From assembly GCF_024519435.1 (NCBI RefSeq), contig NZ_JALJRZ010000006.1:1-64000 (forward strand): 64,000 nucleotides of DNA, read 5' to 3'. The notes beneath the pieces are model-generated. The model saw only the letters and a list, made by a program, of their open reading frames with translations, ran no database searches and was not told the origin of the DNA. Position 1 is the stretch's first letter. Each line of letters begins with the position of its first letter. The DNA is from Terrabacter sp. Ter38 (GTDB taxonomy: Bacteria > Actinomycetota > Actinomycetes > Actinomycetales > Dermatophilaceae). A program made the position numbers and the translations under genes. Shown here in pieces: positions 16,243 to 24,450 of the stretch.

Positions 16243-17673
16243 ATGGTGTCACCGACGTACGGCACGAATGCGGTCGACTGGGAGAGTCGCCTGGACCTGG
16301 ACCGGCTGCGCCGCGAGCGCCTGGCCCGGCTCAAGGCGGAGCTCGACCGGTCGGACCTCGGCGCCCTGCTGACCTTCGACTTCCACAACATCCGCTACAT
16401 GACCGCGACCCACATCGGGACATGGGCGATGGACAAGATGATCCGTTTCGCCATTCTCCCCCGCGGGGGAGACCCCGTCCTGTGGGACTTCGGGTCGGCC
16501 GCCCGCCACCACCAGTTGCAGTCGACCTGGCTCGACGAGCCGCACGCGGCTGCGGGTCGAGGAGACCACTACGGCGCCCGCGCGGGCATCTCCACGCTGC
16601 GCGGCGCGATCTCCCCCGGGGCAGGGCGCGCCGCGGACGTGGCCGCCAAGGTCGCCCAGGTGATGCGCGACTTCGGGCTCGACGGCCAGGCCATCGGCGT
16701 CGACATCGTCGAGCCGCCGGTCCTCTTCGCGCTCGAGGCGGCGGGTTTCCACGTCGTCGACGGACAGCAGCTCTTCCTCGAGGCGAGGCGGATCAAGACC
16801 GGGGACGAGATCGGCCTGCTCACGCAGGCAGCGTCGATGGTGGACGCTGCCTACGAGAACCTCTACGAGTTCCTCCGTCCGGGCGTCCGTGAGAACGAGT
16901 GCGTCGGCGTGGTGAGCAAGACGCTGTACGACCTCGGCTCCGAGCACGTCGAGGGAGTCAATGCCATTTCGGGAGAACGGTGCTCACCGCACCCGCACGT
17001 CTTCACCGACCGTCTGCTCCGGCCCGGCGACCCGGCCTTCTTCGACATCCTGCACAGCCACATGGGCTACCGGACCTGCTACTACCGGACCTTCGCCGTG
17101 GGCAGCGCATCGCGGGCTCAGCGGGACGCGTACACGATCTGTCGCGAGCTGATGGACCGGGCGATCGACATCGTCAAGCCCGGCGTGACGACGGCTGACG
17201 TCGTCGCCCTGTGGCCCACGGCACAGGAGTTCGGCTTCGCCGACGAGGAGGCGGCCTTCGCGCTCCAGTACGGCCACGGCGTGGGCCTGTCGATCTGGGA
17301 ACGACCGATCTTCAGCCGCCTCACCTCCTTCGACAGCCCCGAGACGCTGGAGGAGGGCATGGTCTTCGCCCTCGAGACCTACTGGCCCGCGGCCGACGGC
17401 TGGGGGGCGGCCCGGATCGAGGAGGAGGTCGTCGTGACTGCCACTGGCTGCGAGGTCATCACGAAGTTCCCTGCCGAGGAGCTGCTCGTGGCCGGCAAGC
17501 GCTACTTCACCACCGGCGGCCACCTGCCGACGATGCGCGACAGCCAGTCCCATCTCAACCGCGCGCCGCGCGGGACCGACGCCGACTCCAGCACCGAGGC
17601 CGGCACCGGCACCGGCACCGAGGCCGATGCCAGCACGAGGAACAGCTCCACCCCGGCGGAGGTGGGCGCATGA
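16243..17673 (+). CDS. M24 (pita-bread fold) family protein with altered metal site
   Basis: 476 residues. N-terminal creatinase-N domain (about 20-160, FDFHNIRYMTATHIGTW) and C-terminal M24 domain (about 190-430). The five metal ligands of M24 peptidases map to Asp268 (FFDILHSH), Cys279 instead of Asp (GYRTCYYRTF), His345 (GHGVGLS), Glu378 (FALETYW) and a Glu of RIEEEV (393-395). So four of five are kept and one Asp is Cys. The M24 fold also serves creatinase, the DMSP lyase DddP and ectoine hydrolase, so a non-peptidase hydrolase or lyase on the imported compound is quite possible. The C-terminal 45 residues are Thr/Ser/Glu-rich and look disordered. ATGA overlap with the E1-alpha gene; tightly coupled. 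Confidence 0.83.
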   Translation: MVSPTYGTNAVDWESRLDLDRLRRERLARLKAELDRSDLGALLTFDFHNIRYMTATHIGTWAMDKMIRFAILPRGGDPVLWDFGSAARHHQLQSTWLDEPHAAAGRGDHYGARAGISTLRGAISPGAGRAADVAAKVAQVMRDFGLDGQAIGVDIVEPPVLFALEAAGFHVVDGQQLFLEARRIKTGDEIGLLTQAASMVDAAYENLYEFLRPGVRENECVGVVSKTLYDLGSEHVEGVNAISGERCSPHPHVFTDRLLRPGDPAFFDILHSHMGYRTCYYRTFAVGSASRAQRDAYTICRELMDRAIDIVKPGVTTADVVALWPTAQEFGFADEEAAFALQYGHGVGLSIWERPIFSRLTSFDSPETLEEGMVFALETYWPAADGWGAARIEEEVVVTATGCEVITKFPAEELLVAGKRYFTTGGHLPTMRDSQSHLNRAPRGTDADSSTEAGTGTGTEADASTRNSSTPAEVGA

Positions 17674-18734
17674 GACTGCCCCTGGCGGAACACCGCTACG
17701 GCGAGCACGGCGTCGTGCTCCCGCCGGAGCGCAGCGACAGCAACGACGCCCTCGGCATCGACCTCGACACGCGGCGGCAGCTCTACCGTTCGATGCGAGA
17801 GATGCGGACCTTCGAGAAGCGCGCGTACGACCTCTTCATGAAGCAGCTGGTCAAGGGCACGAGCCACTTGTCGCTCGGCATGGAGGCCATCGCGGCGGGC
17901 TTCGGGGCCGCCATGCGCGAGGACGACTACACCTTCGCCACGTACCGCGGCCACGCACACACCCTCGCGAGGGGCGTGCCGATGACACCGGTGCTCGCCG
18001 AGCTGCTCGGACGGGCCAACGGCCTGATGGGGGGCAAGGGCGGTTCGATGCACCTCACGAGCGTCGAGCACGGGATGATGGGGTCCTACGCCATCATCGG
18101 GGCCCACCTGACGATCGCCAACGGAGCTGCGTGGTCCGCGCAGTACCGCGGGTCGGGCCAGGTGGCCGTCTGCTTCTTCGGCGACGGGACCACCAACATC
18201 GGCGCCTTCCACGAGGCCCTCAACTACGCCGCCGTGTACCGCCTGCCGGTCGTCTTCGTGTGCGAGAACAACCTCTACATGGAGTACACGTCCATCCGCG
18301 ACATCACCGCCGTCGCGCACCCGGCGGCCGACCGGGCCTCGGCGTACGGACTCGAGTCGATCGTCGTCGACGGCAACGACGCCGACGCCGTGCACCTCGC
18401 CGCGCTCGAAGCCCTCGACCGGGCGCGCTCGGGGCTAGGCCCCTCGCTCGTCGAGGCCCTGACCTACCGCCACGGAGGGCACTCGCGCGCCGACCCCGGG
18501 AAGTACCGTCCCACCGGTGAGGTCGACGCCTGGAAGGCGTACGACCCACTCACGATCTACCGCGAGCGACTGGGGCGGCTCGGCGTGTCGGAAGCCGAGC
18601 TCGACGCCATGGACGCGACGGCTCTCGCGCTTGTCGATGCGGCCACCGAGGGAGCCATCGCCGGCGAGCTCCCCTCTCCCGAGAGCGCGTTCACCGATGT
18701 CTGGGCTGATGGAGGATGGTCATGGCGCAACTGA
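17670..18734 (+). CDS. Thiamine-diphosphate 2-oxoacid/acetoin dehydrogenase E1, alpha subunit
   Basis: 354 residues. The TPP motif is GDGTTNIGAFHEALN with the closing Asn-Asn of FVCENN; the E1 loop FATYRGHAHTLARG and GLMGGKGGSMHL are typical of AcoA/PdhA. The reaction is decarboxylation or C-C cleavage of a 2-oxo substrate via a TPP adduct, as alpha2beta2 tetramer with the next gene product. The motif pattern is nearest to acetoin dehydrogenase E1-alpha, but substrate choice inside this family is not readable by eye. Overlaps its beta subunit gene by 13 bases. Confidence 0.9.
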   Translation: MRLPLAEHRYGEHGVVLPPERSDSNDALGIDLDTRRQLYRSMREMRTFEKRAYDLFMKQLVKGTSHLSLGMEAIAAGFGAAMREDDYTFATYRGHAHTLARGVPMTPVLAELLGRANGLMGGKGGSMHLTSVEHGMMGSYAIIGAHLTIANGAAWSAQYRGSGQVAVCFFGDGTTNIGAFHEALNYAAVYRLPVVFVCENNLYMEYTSIRDITAVAHPAADRASAYGLESIVVDGNDADAVHLAALEALDRARSGLGPSLVEALTYRHGGHSRADPGKYRPTGEVDAWKAYDPLTIYRERLGRLGVSEAELDAMDATALALVDAATEGAIAGELPSPESAFTDVWADGGWSWRN

Positions 18735-19699
18735 GCTACCGAGATGCCGTCGCGCGCGGCATCGCACAGGAGATGCGCCGCGACGAGCGGGTCGTCGTCG
18801 TCGGCGAGGACATCGCCGGGGCCGGCGGCGTCTTCAAGACGACGGTCGGCCTGCTCGACGAGTTCGGCCCGAAGCGGGTCATCGACACACCCATCAGCGA
18901 GCAGGCCATCCTCGGCGCGGCCACGGGCGCGGCGATGACCGGGCTACGACCGGTCGCGGAGATCATGTTCTCGGACTTCTTCGCCGTGTGCTGGGACATC
19001 GTGGTGAACCAGATCGCCAAGACGCGCTACATGACCGCGGGGCAGGTGACGATGCCGCTCGTCATCAAGACGGGCAACGGCGGCGGCCTGCGCTTCGGGG
19101 CCCAGCACTCGCAGTCGATCGAGAACTGGGCGATGGCCATCCCGGGGCTCAAGGTCGTGACGCCGTCGACCGCCGAGGACGTAATCGGCCTGATGGCCGC
19201 GGCCATCAGGGACGACGACCCGGTGATCTTCTGCGAGCACAAGGGTCTCTATGCCGCCAAGGGCGAGGTGCCCGACGGTGAGATCGTCGACACCCTCGGC
19301 ACCGCCAGGATTCGCCGTCCCGGCCACGACGCGACCATCCTGGCGCTCGGCATGATGGTGCCCAGGGCGCTGGCCGCGGCGGAGGACCTGGCCACCCGCG
19401 GCATCGATGCCGAGGTCATCGACGTGCGCTCCCTCGTGCCTCTCGACACCCGGACGATCCTCGACTCGGTCGCCAGGACCGGCAGGCTCTTCACCGTCGA
19501 GGAGAACCCCCAGCTGCTCGGCTGGGGCGCCGAGATCGCGTCGCTCGTCGCCGACGAGGCGTTCTGGGACCTCGACGGACCGGTGCAGAGGATCACGACC
19601 CCGCACATCCCGCTGCCGTCCGCCGACTCCCTGGAGGACCTCGTCATGCCGTCCGCCGAGAGCGTCGCCAGGACCGTCGAGAAGGCGCTCCAGTCGTGA
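18722..19699 (+). CDS. Thiamine-diphosphate 2-oxoacid/acetoin dehydrogenase E1, beta subunit
   Basis: 325 residues; ATG 18722 is preferred over ATG 18716 because GGAGG (18711-18715) directly abuts the earlier one. Transket_pyr domain (about 4-180) with VVGEDIAGAGGVFKTT and DTPISEQAILGAATGAA, then a Transketolase_C domain (about 195-315) with VIDVRSLVPLDTRTI and TVEENPQLLGWGAEI. It completes the E1 active site with the upstream alpha subunit. GTGA overlap to the following E2-like gene suggests the three proteins are made in fixed ratio and work together. Confidence 0.92.
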   Translation: MAQLSYRDAVARGIAQEMRRDERVVVVGEDIAGAGGVFKTTVGLLDEFGPKRVIDTPISEQAILGAATGAAMTGLRPVAEIMFSDFFAVCWDIVVNQIAKTRYMTAGQVTMPLVIKTGNGGGLRFGAQHSQSIENWAMAIPGLKVVTPSTAEDVIGLMAAAIRDDDPVIFCEHKGLYAAKGEVPDGEIVDTLGTARIRRPGHDATILALGMMVPRALAAAEDLATRGIDAEVIDVRSLVPLDTRTILDSVARTGRLFTVEENPQLLGWGAEIASLVADEAFWDLDGPVQRITTPHIPLPSADSLEDLVMPSAESVARTVEKALQS

Positions 19700-20496
19700 G
19701 CGTGCCGCCGTCGCTGGCGCCCTTCCTCCCCGGGGGTCGGCCGGAGCCTCGCGCCTCAGGTGGCCACCGCCCCCGGCAGGTGCACTCTCCCCGGGTACGC
19801 CATCTGGCGCACGACCGGGGCGTGCACCTCGCGGGACTCACCGGCACCGGTCCGCGCGGCCGGGTCACGACGGACGACGTGAACCGGGCGGCCTCGATGG
19901 CGGAGTCCCTCCCGCTCGCCTCTCCGGTCGCCGCGCCCGGCGCGGTGCGCGCTCGCTACACCGCGGTCACCGAGGTGGAGGTCACCCGTCTGACGACCTC
20001 ACCTGACCTGCTCGCCTGCCTCGTCGAGTCGTCGGTCCGGGCGGTCCGGTCCGTGCGCGCGGCGACGGCCGAGGTCGTCCGTACGACGGTGTCGGTGCAC
20101 GGGCCGCCCGGGGGCGCGCCACGGACGGTCGTCGACGCCCACGACCTCGGAGTGCAGGGGATCCAGCGGGTCCTCGGAGCCTCAGACGCATCCCTGAACG
20201 GCTCTGAGGGGCAGGGCTCCTGGGCCGACCTGTCGGTCCAGGACCTCCGGGGCACCGGCGTCCTCTTCGACGTCCCCGTGCTCGAGGACGGCGTGGTCGT
20301 CGCGCTCTCGTTCGGAGACGTCGTCGACCGGCCCACCGTCGTCGAGCTCCCCGACGGTGGACGCGGGATCGGGATCGGCTCCTTCGTGCACCTCGCTCTC
20401 ACCGTCGACGAGCATCTGGCCGGTGCCAGCGCAGCGCGGCTGCTCGCCCGGGTGCGTCAGCGCCTCGAGGCCCACGAGAGCGGGAGGTCGTCGTGA
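19696..20496 (+). CDS. E2-like protein with E1/E3-binding domain but no lipoyl domain
   Basis: 266 residues. After a Pro/Arg-rich start, residues 31-62 form a peripheral subunit-binding domain (SPRVRHLAHDRGVHLAGL, then GTGPRGRVTTDDV). The remainder (about 88-256) has the size and strand pattern of a reduced 2-oxoacid dehydrogenase acyltransferase domain, for example GGRGIGIGSFVHLALTVD. No lipoyl domain with its DKA/DK lysine hairpin is present, and the acyltransferase motif DHRxxDG has become DEHLAG (238-243). It therefore cannot by itself carry an acyl group in the normal way. It may be a structural scaffold for E1, or a relic. Coupled by GTGA at both ends. Confidence 0.72.
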   Translation: MSVPPSLAPFLPGGRPEPRASGGHRPRQVHSPRVRHLAHDRGVHLAGLTGTGPRGRVTTDDVNRAASMAESLPLASPVAAPGAVRARYTAVTEVEVTRLTTSPDLLACLVESSVRAVRSVRAATAEVVRTTVSVHGPPGGAPRTVVDAHDLGVQGIQRVLGASDASLNGSEGQGSWADLSVQDLRGTGVLFDVPVLEDGVVVALSFGDVVDRPTVVELPDGGRGIGIGSFVHLALTVDEHLAGASAARLLARVRQRLEAHESGRSS

Positions 20497-21707
20497 ACGC
20501 CCGCACCGAGCACCTCGCGTACTCCACCCTCGTGCACCCGGGCGACACCTGGCCGGAGATGCGCGACAGCCTCATGACCTACGCGCCGGCCGTGAAGCGG
20601 AGGGTGTCGCCCGACACGCCGTATGCCGTCTCGCTCCGCCTGTCTGCCTCGTCGGCGCAGACGCTGACCGACGACCCGGGCGAGCGGGAACGTCTGCGGG
20701 TCTGGCTGGACGAGAACGACATGTACGTCTACACCGTCAACGCCTTCCCCTACGGCCCGTTCAAGGGTCGTGCCGTGATGGAGGAGGTCTACGAGCCCGA
20801 CTGGTCGGATCCTGACCGGGTCCGCTACACCTGCCAGGTCGCCGACATCCTCGCCGAGGTCTGCCCAGCCCACGTGTCGCCGTCCATCCAGACCTCGCCG
20901 CTCGCCTTCCGACCCAAGGTGCTGACGACCGCGGACCGGGCCACGCTGACGGAGAACGTCCTCACCGTGGTGGCACACCTCGTCGACCTCGAGCGCAGGA
21001 CGGGACGGCGGATCAAGCTCGCGCTGGAGCCGGAACCCGCCTGCTTCCTCGAGACGACCACGGAGACGGTGGACTGGTTTCGCGAGGACGTCTGGTCCTT
21101 GACCGGGACGGCGACCCTCCGGCGGCTCACGGGGCTCCCCGTCAGCGAGGTCATCGGGCTGGTCCGTCGACACCTCGGCGTCGTCTTCGACATCTGCCAC
21201 CAGTCCGTGCAGTTCGAGGACATCGCCCAGTCGCTGGAGCTGCTCTGCGAGGCCGGGGTCCCGGTCTTCAAGCTGCAGGCTGCAGCCGCGCTCCGTGTCC
21301 CGGTCGTCACCGACTCCACCGTGGACGCCATCGAGGCGTTCACGGACACGATCTACCTCAGTCAGACGACGGAGCGTCGCGACGGGCGCCTCACGAGGTT
21401 CCTCCACCTCGCCGACGCCATCAGGGCATGGCGCGCCGACCCCGCCGGAGGTCCCCGGGAGTGGCGGACGCACTTCCACGTGCCGATCTTCCTCGACGAC
21501 CTGGACGGTCTCAGTACGACGCGGTCCGGCATCGTGGCCGCGCTCGAGGTGCATGCCCGGACCCCGCTCTCGGACCACCTCGAGATCGAGACCTACACGT
21601 GGGACGTGCTGCCCGCGCACCTCAAGAACGGCGACATCGTCGACTACGTCTCGCGCGAGCTGGAGTGGATCCGCGCCGAGCTGGATCGGTTGGACCCGGG
21701 GCGATGA
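20493..21707 (+). CDS. EboE-family TIM-barrel protein
   Basis: 404 residues. Features recalled from the 'metabolite traffic protein EboE' family are plain: YSTLVHPGDTWPEM, VKRRVSPDTPYAVSLRLS, YVYTVNAFPYGPFKG and VYEPDWSDPDR. The fold is a sugar-phosphate isomerase/epimerase-like TIM barrel (LALEPEPACFLETT, VVFDICHQSVQF carry probable metal-binding Glu, Asp and His). In ebo clusters EboE accompanies EboA-D and F and helps precursors of scytonemin-like and aryl polyene compounds reach the outer compartment; its chemistry is unproven. Here none of the other ebo genes are present and the gene sits in a catabolic operon, so an isomerase or epimerase step on the imported carbon source fits better. 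GTGA/ATGA coupled on both sides. Confidence 0.78.
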   Translation: MNARTEHLAYSTLVHPGDTWPEMRDSLMTYAPAVKRRVSPDTPYAVSLRLSASSAQTLTDDPGERERLRVWLDENDMYVYTVNAFPYGPFKGRAVMEEVYEPDWSDPDRVRYTCQVADILAEVCPAHVSPSIQTSPLAFRPKVLTTADRATLTENVLTVVAHLVDLERRTGRRIKLALEPEPACFLETTTETVDWFREDVWSLTGTATLRRLTGLPVSEVIGLVRRHLGVVFDICHQSVQFEDIAQSLELLCEAGVPVFKLQAAAALRVPVVTDSTVDAIEAFTDTIYLSQTTERRDGRLTRFLHLADAIRAWRADPAGGPREWRTHFHVPIFLDDLDGLSTTRSGIVAALEVHARTPLSDHLEIETYTWDVLPAHLKNGDIVDYVSRELEWIRAELDRLDPGR

Positions 21708-22723
21708 TCGACCATGCCTCCCTGCGGGGCCGGGCCGAGGCCGCCCTCCCGCCAGACGTGTTCGCCTACTTCGCGGCCGGCGCGGGGGACGAGACCACCC
21801 TCGCGCGGCAGGAGCAGGCCTGGGACGAGGTGCTGCTGCGGCCGAGGGTGCTGCGGGACGTGTCGGCGACCGCGGCGGCGTCTCAGGTGCTCGGACAGCC
21901 GATCACCGCGCCCGTCCTCGTCGCCCCCACTGCCACCCACCGGCTGGCCCACCCCGAGGGTGAGGTCGGGGTCGCCCGGGCGGCCCGGGCCGCGGGCAGT
22001 CTCCTCGTGCTGTCGATGAGGTCGAGCACCCGGGTGGAGGCTGTCGCCGCCGTTGCCGGTCCCTTCTGGCAGCAGCTCTACGTGCTGCAGGACCGCGGCG
22101 TCACCGACGAGGTCGGCCGCCGTGCCGCCGCCGCCGGTGCGCTGGCTCTCGTGGTCACCGTCGACACCCCACGCGTGGCTCGCAAGCGCGCCGGCCTCCC
22201 TGTATCCCGTCCGACCACCGGGGTCATCGAGTCGCTCGACCACCGCGAGGTCGCCGACCGACGGCTGATGCAGGCCTCGGACGTCGGCCCCCACGACCTC
22301 GAACGGCTCGCCGCGGCCAGCGGACTGCCCGTCGTGGCCAAGGGAGTGCTGACCGCAGAGGCCGCCCGGGACTGTGTGGCTGCCGGCGCTTCTGCCGTGG
22401 TCGTGTCGACGCACGGAGGGCGGCAGCTCGACGGGGTCGTCCCAACGCCGATGGCCCTGCCGGAGGTCGTCGAGGCCGTCGGCGACCGGGTGGAGGTCTA
22501 CGTCGACGGGGGTGTCAGCACGGGATCGCACGTCCTCAAGGCGCTCGCCCTCGGAGCGCGGGCCGTGCTCGTCGGACGACCGGTCATCTGGGCCCTCGCC
22601 ACCGGCGGATCCGACGGGGTGCGAGACCTCCTCGTCGACATGGCCTCGGAGGTCGAGGAGGCACTGGCCCTCGCCGGGTGCCGGTCCTGCGGCGACGTCG
22701 GGCCCGACCTCGTGCGCCGGTAG
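21704..22723 (+). CDS. FMN-dependent alpha-hydroxyacid oxidase/dehydrogenase (LldD/glycolate oxidase family)
   Basis: 339 residues. The FMN TIM barrel shows APVLVAPTATHRLAHPEGE, FWQQLYVLQDRGV, ALVVTVDTPR, LPVVAKGVLTAEAA (FMN Lys), the catalytic-His segment STHGGRQLDG and phosphate-binding VYVDGGVSTGSHVLKALALGARAVLVGRP. The enzyme oxidises an alpha-hydroxyacid to an alpha-oxoacid in the cytoplasm. In this operon such an oxoacid is a natural substrate for the TPP-E1 pair encoded four genes earlier. At 339 residues it is at the short end for the family, with a brief loop before the FMN Lys. ATGA overlap with the EboE gene. Confidence 0.9.
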   Translation: MIDHASLRGRAEAALPPDVFAYFAAGAGDETTLARQEQAWDEVLLRPRVLRDVSATAAASQVLGQPITAPVLVAPTATHRLAHPEGEVGVARAARAAGSLLVLSMRSSTRVEAVAAVAGPFWQQLYVLQDRGVTDEVGRRAAAAGALALVVTVDTPRVARKRAGLPVSRPTTGVIESLDHREVADRRLMQASDVGPHDLERLAAASGLPVVAKGVLTAEAARDCVAAGASAVVVSTHGGRQLDGVVPTPMALPEVVEAVGDRVEVYVDGGVSTGSHVLKALALGARAVLVGRPVIWALATGGSDGVRDLLVDMASEVEEALALAGCRSCGDVGPDLVRR

Positions 22724-22783
22724 CCCCCGCTGGCGCACGACCACGCATCCTCGATGACCCTCCCCTGCTCAGGAAAGGACGCC

Positions 22784-24280
22784 ATGACGACATCTGCAGT
22801 CACCGAGGGCACCGAGCGCTCACTCCTCGGCCGCCTGCCCACAGGCCTCTACATCGACGGCCGGTGGACGGAGTCCGCGGACGGCAGCCGCTTCGAGGTC
22901 TGCGACCCTGCCACCGAAGCCGTCCTCGCCACGGTCGCCGACGCGCAGCCAGAGGACGCCTTCCGCGCACTGGACGCGGCGCACGACGCCCAGCCGTCGT
23001 GGGGGCGCACGCCACCCCGCGTCAGGGCAGAGATCCTGCGCCAGGCCTTCGAGCTCGTGACCATCAGGGCCGAGGACTTCGCACTGACGATGACCCTCGA
23101 GATGGGCAAACCCCTTGCCGAGGCGCACGCCGAGGTCACCTACGGTGCAGAGTTCCTCCGCTGGTTCGGGGAGGAGGCACCCCGGATCTCCGGCCGGTAC
23201 TCCACGGCCCCCGACGGAGCCAACCGTCTCCTCGTCACGAGGCGCCCGGTCGGGCCGTGCCTGTTCATCACGCCGTGGAACTTCCCGCTCGCCATGGCCA
23301 CCCGCAAGATCGCGCCCGCCATCGCTGCGGGTTGCACCATGGTCCTCAAGCCTGCCGAGCTCACTCCGTTGACCTCGCTGCTGCTCACCGAGGTCCTCGA
23401 GGACGCCGGCCTGCCACGCGGTGTCCTCAACGTCATCCCCACGACCGACCCGGGGTCGGTGAGCGGCCCGCTCCTGGCAGACGCGCGGCTGCGCAAGCTG
23501 TCGTTCACCGGCTCGACGCCGGTTGGTCAGCGGCTGATCGCCGCCTCTGCCGACCAGGTCGTCCGGGTGTCGATGGAGCTCGGAGGCAACGCCCCCTTCA
23601 TCGTCTTCGACGACGCCGACCTCGACGCCGCCGTCGAAGGAGCCCTCGCCGCAAAGCTGCGCAACGGCGGTGATGCCTGTGTCGCCGCCAACCGCTTCCT
23701 CGTGCACCGGAGTCTCGCCGACGAGTTCGGACAGGCCCTCGCGGCGAGGATGTCCGGCGTCACGGTCGGCCGCGGCACCGACCCGGCCACGCGCCTGGGT
23801 CCTCTCATCAATGCCGCGGCCGTCGCCAGGGTGGGCCGTCTCGTGGACGGAGCCGTCGCCGCGGGCGCCCGTCTCGCCCTCGGTGGCCGGGCACTCGACG
23901 GTCCCGGCCACTTCTTCCCGCCCACCGTCCTCATGGACGTGCCATCCGGCGCGGACATCCTCGACGAGGAGATCTTCGGACCGGTCGCCTCGATCGTCCC
24001 CTTCGACACCGAGGACGAGGCCGTCCGCCTCGCGAACGCCACGCCGTTCGGTCTCGTCGGCTACGTCTACACCCGCGACCTCGATCGGGGGCTCCGGATG
24101 GGCGAACGTCTGGAGACCGGGATGCTCGGCCTCAACACGGGCGTGGTCTCCAACCCGGCAGCCCCGTTCGGCGGCGTGAAGCAGTCCGGCCTCGGCCGCG
24201 AGGGAGGACGTGAAGGTATCGAGGAGTACCTCGAGACCTGCTACATCGGCGTGGCCGACCCGTTCGCAGCATTCGGATGA
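22784..24280 (+). CDS. NAD(P)-dependent aldehyde dehydrogenase, succinate-semialdehyde dehydrogenase-like
   Basis: 498 residues; ATG 22784 follows AGGAAAGGA at normal spacing. Motifs in order: FITPWNFPLAMATRKIAPA, LKPAELTPLTSLLLTE, FTGSTPVGQ, MELGGNAPFIVFDDADLD (general-base Glu), NGGDACVAANRFLVH (catalytic Cys) and EEIFGPVASIVPF. The C-terminus PFGGVKQSGLGREGGREGIEEYLET is the usual SSADH ending (GabD-like). It oxidises an aldehyde or semialdehyde to the acid. Last gene of the island, 60 bases after the hydroxyacid oxidase; convergent with the protease gene, with hairpins between them. Confidence 0.92.
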   Translation: MTTSAVTEGTERSLLGRLPTGLYIDGRWTESADGSRFEVCDPATEAVLATVADAQPEDAFRALDAAHDAQPSWGRTPPRVRAEILRQAFELVTIRAEDFALTMTLEMGKPLAEAHAEVTYGAEFLRWFGEEAPRISGRYSTAPDGANRLLVTRRPVGPCLFITPWNFPLAMATRKIAPAIAAGCTMVLKPAELTPLTSLLLTEVLEDAGLPRGVLNVIPTTDPGSVSGPLLADARLRKLSFTGSTPVGQRLIAASADQVVRVSMELGGNAPFIVFDDADLDAAVEGALAAKLRNGGDACVAANRFLVHRSLADEFGQALAARMSGVTVGRGTDPATRLGPLINAAAVARVGRLVDGAVAAGARLALGGRALDGPGHFFPPTVLMDVPSGADILDEEIFGPVASIVPFDTEDEAVRLANATPFGLVGYVYTRDLDRGLRMGERLETGMLGLNTGVVSNPAAPFGGVKQSGLGREGGREGIEEYLETCYIGVADPFAAFG

Positions 24281-24336
24281 GGGTCGGTTCGCCGGCGGTT
24301 CCTCACTCCCGGCGCGTGCGATGACCGCGAGCACGA

Positions 24337-24426
24337 GCGAGCCGGGCTCGCGGTGAACCCCCCGCGGGCAGGCGCGCCGAGCCAGATGCGGATGCCGCCC
24401 ACCTCCGGGGAGGGGACGGCATCCGC
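24337..24426. terminator. Two hairpins between convergent genes
   Basis: Hairpin A is GCGAGC-CGG-GCTCGC (24337-24351). Hairpin B has perfect 10-bp arms 24388-24397 and 24417-24426 (GCGGATGCCG / CGGCATCCGC) around a 19-base loop. They lie in the 170-base gap between the aldehyde dehydrogenase and the minus-strand protease and probably terminate both transcripts. Confidence 0.55.
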
Positions 24427-24450
24427 CATGTTGAGACATCCGTCGCTTCG

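Noticed and set aside
16243-17673. DMSP lyase DddP
   Set aside because: Same fold, but a metal ligand differs and no other DMSP gene is present; not assigned.
17670-20496. Acetoin dehydrogenase operon
   Set aside because: E1 subunits resemble AcoAB, but lipoyl E2, E3 and AcoR are missing and the neighbours do not fit, so the name is not used.
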